From Anaerolineaceae bacterium (GTDB lineage: Bacteria; Chloroflexota; Anaerolineae; Anaerolineales; Anaerolineaceae), in NCBI GenBank assembly GCA_011620445.1, contig WOZB01000058.1, forward strand, positions 1 to 9,939: a stretch of 9,939 nt of DNA, read 5' to 3'. The position numbers and the translations under genes are program-made. Under the pieces are notes generated by a model, which worked only from the letters and a program-made list of their open reading frames with translations, was not told the origin of the DNA and searched no databases. Of this stretch, positions 1 through 5,226 are shown one piece after another; positions within the stretch are counted from its first letter, which is position 1, and every line of letters begins with the position of its first letter.

Positions 1-609
1 CAAAAACTCCGGGTCTTTAGTACTAACAATCCTGACGATGAAGCCTGGAAAACCTATTGCTCTGCATTGATGGCAAGGCATGCCTCCACGCGCGAACGTT
101 TGCCTTTTCTGGAAGCATTCGCGGCTTTCCTAAATCCTTACTTTAAAAAGTCTCAAACTGTTTTAGATCTGGCCTGCGCGCTGGATCCGTTGATTCTTCC
201 TTGGCTGAATCTGGATTCCAATCCGGAGATGCTATGTTATGACGTTCAGTCACCGCGCATAGATTTTTTAAATGAGTTTTTCAAGTATTTTTACCCTAAA
301 GGTAAAGCCATTCGTCAGGATGTGCTTGCGGATCCTCCCAAAGAAAAAGCAGACCTGGCGGTCTTCCTGAAGGAAGCCCACCGCTTTGAGAAACGCCGCC
401 CCGGCTGTAACCGGGAATTTTTCCGATCTTTGCCCGCAAAAACGCTGCTTGTCTCCCTGCCAGCTCAAGACCTTGCCGGCAAGCATTCTCTTGAAACCTA
501 CCATACCCGCCTGATCGAGGAAGCCATTGCCGGTCTGGGTTGGGATTCCGCAAAAACCTGTATTGGAAACGAGCTCATCTTTGTAATTCAGAAGGGTGAA
601 TCATCGTGA
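1..609 (+). CDS. 16S rRNA G1405-N7 methyltransferase-like protein (ArmA/RmtB/Sgm, FmrO family), 5' end missing
   Basis: The frame is open from the window edge, so only the last 202 residues are visible; family members are about 250 long. Landmarks match what I remember of RmtB: HASTRERL (bases 79-102; RmtB has HASTKERL), the SAM-binding stretch VLDLACALDPL (160-192; family form VLDIACGLNPL), QDVL..PP.E.ADLA in the middle, VSLP..DLAGK, and the C-terminal IGNELIFVIQK (RmtB IGTELIYLIKK). The family uses S-adenosylmethionine to methylate N7 of G1405 in 16S rRNA within the assembled 30S subunit, which blocks gentamicin/kanamycin-type aminoglycosides. Odd points are Gly to Ala in the SAM motif and a KEAHRFE segment where RmtB has KLLPLLE. 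The TTG at 67 and ATG at 70 are internal to the homologous region and are unlikely to be the start. The stop overlaps the next start (GTGA, 606-609), so the two genes are probably translationally coupled. Family placement is fairly secure; the exact target base is inferred. Confidence 0.8.
   Translation, partial: QKLRVFSTNNPDDEAWKTYCSALMARHASTRERLPFLEAFAAFLNPYFKKSQTVLDLACALDPLILPWLNLDSNPEMLCYDVQSPRIDFLNEFFKYFYPKGKAIRQDVLADPPKEKADLAVFLKEAHRFEKRRPGCNREFFRSLPAKTLLVSLPAQDLAGKHSLETYHTRLIEEAIAGLGWDSAKTCIGNELIFVIQKGESS
592..609 (+). promoter_or_regulatory. Ribosome binding site and GTGA stop/start overlap
   Basis: AAGGG at 592-596 lies nine bases before a GTG start at 606, and the upstream gene's TGA occupies 607-609. 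The arrangement is typical of translational coupling and fixes the start of the RsmF-like gene. Confidence 0.65.
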
Positions 610-2087
610 GCCAAAGGCCAAATCCAGGAAAAAATGATCTCATTTCGGCTATGGAACGTTACCGGGGTATTCTTTCACCAGCCCGTTTTGAACGCTTACA
701 AGCCACGGCGATGCAGTCAGCACCTTCCGCTGTGCGCTTGAATATGCTTAAAGTGCATGATCCCCACGCTTTCATCAAGCGGCTCGCGGCTGACTACGGC
801 TGGAACATAAGCCCTCTGCCTTTTTCTGATCATGCCTGGCAGGTAGAATTCGCTCTGACCAGCCCCGGCAAAACCATCGAACATCAACTGGGTTATTACT
901 ACGTCCAGGATGCTGCTTCCATCTTGCCTGTTTCTCTCTTCAGTCCTCAGACCAAACCAGGCCTGACACTCGATATGGCAGCGTCCCCTGGAGGGAAAAC
1001 GACCCAACTCGTTGATAGTGTTTTTGACCAATCCCTGGTGGTTGCCAATGATTCGAGCGCCAGCCGGCTCAAAGCGCTGCACGCTGTCACTGAAATCTGG
1101 GGATCACTTAATACCGTCCTCACCAATTTCCCAGGTGAAAAGTGGGGCAACTGGTTCCCAGACACTTTTGACCGCGTACTTCTGGATGCGCCTTGCTCGA
1201 TGGAATCCCTGCGTAACACTCCCAGCCATCCGCATCGACCTATCAGCCAGGATGAACGCCTGCGCCTGGCTGAACGCCAACTCGCTTTGCTGACCTCTGC
1301 CGTGTCAGCAGCTAAAATCGGTGCTGAGGTGGTCTATTCCACCTGTTCGCTAGCGCCGGAAGAAGATGAATTTGTACTTGACTCGTTGCTCAAACGCTTT
1401 CCTGCTTGCCTCGAAATCGAACAGACCATTTCCCAGAAGTATGGCACTCAAGGGTTAACCCGCTTTGAAAACCGGGAACTCAACCCTGCGGTTCTGGGAA
1501 GCCTGAGGGTCTGGCCTGACTCCTTCAATACCAACGGCTTTTTTGCTGTAAAACTTATGAAAACGGCTCCTCTTGGGCTCTGCTCAGAACCATCCTTCTC
1601 CCGCCCATTTGAGACCGCCCGCCTTGTGCCGATTTCTCCCTTAAAACAAGCCCAGCTGATTGAATTTGTGCATCAAGTTTACGGTTTTTCATTGCCTGAA
1701 ATTCTGCTGGCGCACAAACTGACAATCTTGGAACGCAGTGGTCAGCTCTTCCTGGTGCCAGCCCTATGGTTGGAAAACTTTGCTTCCCTGCCATACTACA
1801 GTCTGGGCATGCCGCTGGCACGAACCAGCCCCCAGGGTTTTGAGGTCGATACAGAATTTATTCTGCGTTTTGGGGATCAGTTTACAAAGTCGATTCTTAC
1901 CCTAGAGCCTTCCCAGGAAAAACAATGGCTTGAGGGTATGGAAATTCGCAACCTGGATTACCCTTCAGAACTTCAGGGCAAAATCGTGGCAATTCGCAGT
2001 CAAAGCGGCCTCAACCTGGGGGCTGGCAAAGCTAACCCGGGCAGGCTGCGCAACCTGCTACCCCATCGCAATTTACACCTTTGGTAG
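606..2087 (+). CDS. rsmF: RsmF-like 16S rRNA (cytosine-C5) methyltransferase
   Basis: This 493-residue SAM-dependent RNA m5C methyltransferase belongs to the NOL1/NOP2/Sun (NSUN) group. Visible motifs are the SAM loop DMAASPGGKTTQ (residues 123-134), motif IV DAPCS with Cys197, and motif VI STCSLAPEEDE with Cys247, the usual catalytic and release cysteine pair, then GFFAVKL (311-317). The C-terminal part (about 340-493) ends in an RsmF-type PUA-like domain with G..IRNLDYP, a GKIVAI strand and LGAGKANPGRLRNLLP. That tail and the length point to RsmF (E. coli RsmF is 479 residues and makes m5C1407 of 16S rRNA) rather than RsmB, which carries an NusB-like N-terminus. The GTG start at 606 is chosen because it overlaps the preceding stop and has AAGGG at 592-596, nine bases upstream; ATG at 651 is the alternative. 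The stop lies one base from the stop of the convergent rsmE. Target C1407 is inferred from the family; NSUN enzymes do shift targets. Confidence 0.88.
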   Translation: MSQRPNPGKNDLISAMERYRGILSPARFERLQATAMQSAPSAVRLNMLKVHDPHAFIKRLAADYGWNISPLPFSDHAWQVEFALTSPGKTIEHQLGYYYVQDAASILPVSLFSPQTKPGLTLDMAASPGGKTTQLVDSVFDQSLVVANDSSASRLKALHAVTEIWGSLNTVLTNFPGEKWGNWFPDTFDRVLLDAPCSMESLRNTPSHPHRPISQDERLRLAERQLALLTSAVSAAKIGAEVVYSTCSLAPEEDEFVLDSLLKRFPACLEIEQTISQKYGTQGLTRFENRELNPAVLGSLRVWPDSFNTNGFFAVKLMKTAPLGLCSEPSFSRPFETARLVPISPLKQAQLIEFVHQVYGFSLPEILLAHKLTILERSGQLFLVPALWLENFASLPYYSLGMPLARTSPQGFEVDTEFILRFGDQFTKSILTLEPSQEKQWLEGMEIRNLDYPSELQGKIVAIRSQSGLNLGAGKANPGRLRNLLPHRNLHLW

Positions 2088-2088
2088 C

Positions 2089-2826
2089 TCAGTTCCCTTC
2101 ACCCAGGTGAATTGCTATCGCGCTCCCTGCGATACAAGCCGTTTCCATGCGCAGGATGCTCTTCCCCAATGAAATTACCTGCCAGCCAACGTTCCTTGCG
2201 GCTTCGACTTCTTCGAAGCTCAGCCCACCCTCAGGACCAATCAGAAGAAATACCTCACCATTAGCGCTTACAAGGTCGCTAGCCAAAAACTTATCGACAA
2301 GTCTCGCTTCTTCCCAAGCGATGAATTTCAGATTTTCATGACTAATCGATCCAACCAAGGACTCGTAAGCTAGAACCGGTCTCAACTCAGGTATGTGTTG
2401 GCGACGAGCCTGTTCACTGGCTTCTCGGATGATAGCCTGCCAGCGGTGCAAGCGTTTCTCATCCAAATCACGACCCTGAACCAGGCTGCGCGAAGAGATA
2501 AAAGGCTGGAAAGCAAATATACCGATTTCCGTGCATTTCTGCAGGATTAGCTCCACTTTTTCACGCCGGCTGAGGCTGAAACACAGAACCAATTTTAGGT
2601 TCGGCTCTGGGTTTGGGGGCAAGGGTCCCAATATCAATCCGTTGATCAGGCCATCTGTCTGGCCATCAAGCTTGACTAAATACTCGGTTCCTTCCGGGTT
2701 TATGACTGCCACCCGGTCGGCGGCTGCGTTCATGCGTAAAACCTGCAGAATTTGATGAGAAACAGATTTTGGGAAACGGATTTTTCCCCCGTCAAAAGCA
2801 TCCAGGGGCAGGAAGAAGCGCTGCAT
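2089..2826 (-). CDS. rsmE: 16S rRNA (uracil(1498)-N(3))-methyltransferase RsmE
   Basis: The 245-residue protein is a standard-length RsmE, a SPOUT-class (alpha/beta knot) SAM enzyme that makes m3U1498 in helix 44 of 16S rRNA. It opens with the RsmE N-terminus MQRFFLP and a PUA-like domain (about residues 1-70). The knot domain carries QKCTEIG (96-102), SSRS (111-114), EASEQARRQHIPE (135-147), the SAM-binding IGPEGGLSFEE (196-206) and LGKSILRMETA (220-230), all family hallmarks and all intact. The ATG at 2826 follows the pantothenate kinase stop by only two bases, with no convincing Shine-Dalgarno sequence, so translation probably depends on coupling to that gene. It converges with the RsmF-like gene, with one base between the two stop codons and no room for a terminator outside coding sequence. 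Confidence 0.95.
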   Translation of the reverse strand: MQRFFLPLDAFDGGKIRFPKSVSHQILQVLRMNAAADRVAVINPEGTEYLVKLDGQTDGLINGLILGPLPPNPEPNLKLVLCFSLSRREKVELILQKCTEIGIFAFQPFISSRSLVQGRDLDEKRLHRWQAIIREASEQARRQHIPELRPVLAYESLVGSISHENLKFIAWEEARLVDKFLASDLVSANGEVFLLIGPEGGLSFEEVEAARNVGWQVISLGKSILRMETACIAGSAIAIHLGEGN

Positions 2827-2828
2827 AT

Positions 2829-3656
2829 TTAGTGGCTAAGTTTGAGTTCGCTGAGGGCCGCCCCGACCGCGGTGGCGTAATCGGCCAATTCTGGCACCAC
2901 GAAGTTGACTTGATAGAATTCAGAAAAACCTTGCAGCACCTTCTTGCCAGCAGAAAGGCGGGTCAGCTTGCCAGTCACAATAATATCCGTCAAACCCATC
3001 AACCGTGCGGAAAGCACAGATGCAGTTCCTACGGATTGGAAGACCATATTAACCACACCCAGAGCGAGGTCTTTATCTTCTACCAAATCATTCACTTTGC
3101 CAAAATTGGAGGCTGTTGTCTCAGGCTTCAAACCCGGAATTTCAAGGCTGGTGATATCGCCGACGGTCAGATCCACCTGGGATAGGTCTCCGGCTTCTGA
3201 AAGGATTTCGATCGTGTCAAAGTCGTGTACATTAATCAAACGCCCAAGCAAACCACTTAGCGTGCCGCCGCCCACCCCCGAACCAATCAGATGCTGCACC
3301 TTTCCGCCTTGCGCGGCCACAATGGAGGTGCCAGTGCCCATACTAACTACAATGGCTCTTTCCAAGCCTGCAAGGTAGAGGCCCCCGGTTCCAACGCTGT
3401 CAAATTCAGGAACACCCTTGGTTTCGATGCCAAAAATATCGCCCTCAAGGTAAGAAAGCCCCACCCCGGTGGCCATAATCTTGCGGATATTCTTCAAGGG
3501 GATGCGGTGTTTTTCGATGAATTTGCCAAAAGCGCCATAAGCCGATGCTACCTGGTCATTAGCCTTTACCCAAACGGGTTCCAGCAGCTGCTCGCCGTCA
3601 AAGCCAACAATTTTTGTTGTGCTGCCCCCAATATCCAGACCAATCAAGATGCTCAT
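2829..3656 (-). CDS. coaW: Type II pantothenate kinase (CoaW-like)
   Basis: Predicted 275-residue cytoplasmic ASKHA-fold kinase that phosphorylates pantothenate, the first step of coenzyme A synthesis. Landmarks shared with staphylococcal CoaW are the phosphate-1 loop DIGGSTTK (residues 8-15), PEFDS with the likely catalytic Glu84, SMGTGTS (105-111), the glycine-rich GSGVGGGTLSGL (125-136), TASNFGKV (181-188), and a final AVGAALSE helix. I chose ATG 3656 because it places DIGG at the usual position and has GGAGG (3662-3666) five bases upstream; starts further out, up to 3707, add a leader unlike the family. Type II enzymes are less common in bacteria than CoaA or CoaX. BadF/BcrA-type activases share the fold but have an iron-sulfur cysteine pattern that is absent here. 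It is first in a two-gene operon with rsmE. Confidence 0.85.
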   Translation of the reverse strand: MSILIGLDIGGSTTKIVGFDGEQLLEPVWVKANDQVASAYGAFGKFIEKHRIPLKNIRKIMATGVGLSYLEGDIFGIETKGVPEFDSVGTGGLYLAGLERAIVVSMGTGTSIVAAQGGKVQHLIGSGVGGGTLSGLLGRLINVHDFDTIEILSEAGDLSQVDLTVGDITSLEIPGLKPETTASNFGKVNDLVEDKDLALGVVNMVFQSVGTASVLSARLMGLTDIIVTGKLTRLSAGKKVLQGFSEFYQVNFVVPELADYATAVGAALSELKLSH

Positions 3657-3660
3657 GCTA

Positions 3661-3666
3661 ACCTCC
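3661..3666 (-). promoter_or_regulatory. Ribosome binding site of the pantothenate kinase gene
   Basis: On the minus strand the sequence reads GGGAGGTTAGC then ATG, a strong Shine-Dalgarno sequence five bases before the start at 3656. It decides against the longer reading-frame start at 3707. Confidence 0.7.
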
Positions 3667-3673
3667 CAAACCA

Positions 3674-3716
3674 AATTTTTTCCAGTAGAATGAAAGTATA
3701 ACCTCAAGAGTAAGGA
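3674..3716. promoter_or_regulatory. Short divergent promoter region with a near-symmetric -10 element
   Basis: Only 65 bases separate the divergent pantothenate kinase and yhhQ-like starts. GTATAAC at 3696-3702 gives a plausible -10 (TATAAC) for the plus strand, and the overlapping minus-strand TATACT could serve the other gene. No clear -35 hexamer is visible for either. AAGGA at 3712-3716 is the plus-strand ribosome binding site, five bases before ATG 3722. A preQ1 riboswitch was looked for and not seen. Confidence 0.3.
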
Positions 3717-3721
3717 TTATT

Positions 3722-4456
3722 ATGCCTCAAGAAAGAATGCTCATTGACCCTCATCATCGCTTCAAAAACCTTGACGTGATCGCCGTCATTTTCACCCTCG
3801 TCCTGGTGTTGAGCAATTTTGCATCCTCTGCCAAGATCGTTGATTGGGGCGTCTCTATTGGCAAGCTGCCGCTGGCATTTGATGCAGGTACACTGTTCTT
3901 TCCAGTGGCTTACATATTTAACGATGTGCTCACTGAGGTTTATGGATATTCCAAGTCGCGGCGGGTGATCTGGCTGGGCTTTGGGTCGCTTGTTTTCACT
4001 TTCCTGATGTTTTTACTCATCCAAAAGCTGCCTGGTGAAGCCTACTGGCTTCAGACTGTTGGGCAGGATGCCTTTGATAAGATTTTGTACGGTATTAGTT
4101 TTGGCGGACTGGTGCTGGCAAGTATCTCAGCCTACCTGGTAGGTTCCTTCTCCAATGCCATCCTTATGGCGGTCATGAAACATTGGACTCAAGGGAAACA
4201 CTTATGGGTACGCACAATTTCTTCCACCATCATTGGAGAATTCTTGGATTCACTGGTATTCATCCTGGTGGCCACCTTAACCAAAGTATTTCCCTGGGAA
4301 CTATTTTGGACCCTGGTTATCACCAATTACATATTCAAGGTGCTGGTTGAGGTTGTGATGACCCCGATCACTTATCGGGTTATAGGTCTTCTAAAAAAAT
4401 CCGAGGGTATGGATGGATATTCAGATCTTAAGGATCTTAATCCGTTGAAGCTTTAG
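3722..4456 (+). CDS. yhhQ: Queuosine precursor transporter, YhhQ family
   Basis: A 244-residue integral membrane protein of the YhhQ/QPTR (formerly DUF165) family, which imports preQ0, preQ1 or a similar 7-deazaguanine for tRNA queuosine synthesis. The signature loop [19 protein letters not shown] lies at residues 58-76, followed by SRRVIW, and the later helices carry GEFLDSLVF (172-180) and the closing [16 protein letters not shown] (206-221). I count about six hydrophobic segments: 18-34, 52-68, 82-102, 122-150, 165-190 and 195-223. The start has AAGGA five bases upstream. It stands alone on its strand, with a 20-base tail-to-tail overlap with rsmI. Its position among rRNA methyltransferase genes fits a shared theme of ribosome and tRNA decoding modification. 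No queuosine biosynthesis gene (queA, tgt, queG) is in view, so the actual substrate is inferred from the family only. Confidence 0.88.
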   Translation: MPQERMLIDPHHRFKNLDVIAVIFTLVLVLSNFASSAKIVDWGVSIGKLPLAFDAGTLFFPVAYIFNDVLTEVYGYSKSRRVIWLGFGSLVFTFLMFLLIQKLPGEAYWLQTVGQDAFDKILYGISFGGLVLASISAYLVGSFSNAILMAVMKHWTQGKHLWVRTISSTIIGEFLDSLVFILVATLTKVFPWELFWTLVITNYIFKVLVEVVMTPITYRVIGLLKKSEGMDGYSDLKDLNPLKL

Positions 4457-5159
4457 CCTTAGGGTATTTGTTGCGGGGAGCTTTTACCTTGGGTTCCTGG
4501 TAACCCTCAATGCAAACCACATATTCCCCTTGGATGCGCTCGGTCTGCAGTTCAACCTGAAGGCTGCTCAGGCGCCCACGATAAACCTTTTCGAACATTT
4601 TGGTGAGGTCGTTAGCCACAACGGCTTCGCGGTCTCCATAGACTTCTTCAGCACTTTTAAGGAAATCCTGCAAACGAAATGGACTTTCGTAGAAAACCAG
4701 GGTATGCGGAGAAGTCAAATCAACCATCAGGAAAGACTTACGCGGGCCTTCTTTATTGGGCGCAAAGCCTCTGAATGTAAAACTGTGCAAGGGTAAGCCT
4801 GAAAGTGTCAAAGCCATTATGACGGCACTTGGGCCAGGAATGGCGCTGATTGCCACCCCAGCATCGATGGCAGCTTTCGCCAATGAGTAACCGGGGTCTG
4901 AAATAGCAGGGGTGCCTGCGGAAGTAACCAGGGCAATATCAACCCCGCTTTTCAATTTTTCCATGAGTTTGGGTACTGCCTTGCCCTCGTTGATCTTGTT
5001 GAAGACCACCTGTGGTTTGGAAATCTCGAAATGCTTGAGCAGAATACTTGTTTTGCGGGTGTCCTCCGAAGCAATCAGATTAACTGACTTAAGCACTTCA
5101 ATGGCACGCAGACTCATGTCGCCAAGGTTACCAATGGGGGTCGAGACCAGATAGAGCAT
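4437..5159 (-). CDS. rsmI: 16S rRNA (cytidine(1402)-2'-O)-methyltransferase RsmI
   Basis: The 240-residue protein is a tetrapyrrole-methylase-fold SAM enzyme that adds the 2'-O-methyl of m4Cm1402 in the P-site region of helix 44. In order: [13 protein letters not shown] (residues 4-16), EDTRKT (32-37), [13 protein letters not shown] (78-90), IPGPSA (107-112), FTFRGFAP (127-134), FYESPFR (156-162) and GEYVVCIEG (211-219). The third motif normally reads V(S/T)DAGTP; here Ser80 replaces the Asp. E. coli RsmI is about 285 residues and this protein lacks most of the C-terminal extension, ending in a lysine-rich tail. ATG 5159 puts the first beta strand at the usual place; the frame could begin at GTG 5198. 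No Shine-Dalgarno sequence precedes ATG 5159, and a TATAAT box lies only nine bases upstream, suggesting a leaderless transcript. The 3' end overlaps the yhhQ-like gene by 20 bases. Confidence 0.94.
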   Translation of the reverse strand: MLYLVSTPIGNLGDMSLRAIEVLKSVNLIASEDTRKTSILLKHFEISKPQVVFNKINEGKAVPKLMEKLKSGVDIALVTSAGTPAISDPGYSLAKAAIDAGVAISAIPGPSAVIMALTLSGLPLHSFTFRGFAPNKEGPRKSFLMVDLTSPHTLVFYESPFRLQDFLKSAEEVYGDREAVVANDLTKMFEKVYRGRLSSLQVELQTERIQGEYVVCIEGYQEPKVKAPRNKYPKAKASTD

Positions 5160-5168
5160 AATGTAACT

Positions 5169-5174
5169 ATTATA
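5169..5174 (-). promoter_or_regulatory. Consensus -10 element (TATAAT) for rsmI
   Basis: The minus strand reads TTTATAATAG followed by TTACATT and the ATG at 5159. The TATAAT is a perfect -10 match and predicts transcription starting only about 2-3 bases before the ATG. No good -35 is visible at 16-18 bases spacing. If the upstream GTG at 5198 were the true start, this box would lie inside the gene and be coincidental. Confidence 0.45.
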
Positions 5175-5180
5175 AACAGG

Positions 5181-5209
5181 CTGAAATGTTAAAGCCACTA
5201 TGTTAAAAT
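5181..5209 (+). promoter_or_regulatory. Candidate promoter for the 576-residue protein gene
   Basis: CTGAAA at 5181-5186 (4 of 6 to TTGACA) and TAAAAT at 5204-5209 (5 of 6 to TATAAT) are 17 bases apart. Transcription would begin near 5216, right at the AGGAG ribosome binding site (5216-5220). The element is interleaved with the opposing rsmI promoter in the same 67-base gap. Confidence 0.35.
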
Positions 5210-5215
5210 CAGTTC

Positions 5216-5220
5216 AGGAG
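5216..5220 (+). promoter_or_regulatory. Ribosome binding site fixing the start at 5227
   Basis: AGGAG is followed by six A/T bases and ATG at 5227. The earlier in-frame ATG at 5200 has no such signal, so the shorter 576-residue protein is preferred. Confidence 0.75.
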
Positions 5221-5226
5221 AAAAAT

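Noticed and set aside
1..609. Mobile resistance gene cassette
   Set aside because: Despite similarity to ArmA/Rmt enzymes, no transposase, integrase, inverted repeats or attachment site is visible, and the gene is coupled to a housekeeping-type rRNA methyltransferase gene. Sequence upstream of base 1 is not available.
606..2087. Alternative identity as RsmB (m5C967)
   Set aside because: There is no NusB-like N-terminal domain, and the C-terminal LGAGK...GRLRNLLP tail matches RsmF-type proteins.
2098..2134. Two small hairpins (TTCACC-CA-GGTGAA at 2098-2111 and TATCGC/GCGATA at 2116-2134) just past the RsmF-like stop
   Set aside because: They lie in rsmE coding sequence, have short stems and no following T-run. 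They could slow transcription, but there is no support for a terminator call.
2829..3656. Alternative identity as a BadF/BcrA/HgdC-type dehydratase activase
   Set aside because: The fold is shared, but the iron-sulfur cysteines are missing and the PEFDS and TASNFGKV motifs point to type II pantothenate kinase.
3657..3721. Possible preQ1 riboswitch ahead of the queuosine-precursor transporter
   Set aside because: The gap is 65 bases and shared with a divergent gene; no preQ1-I stem with an A-rich tail pairing into the loop could be drawn.
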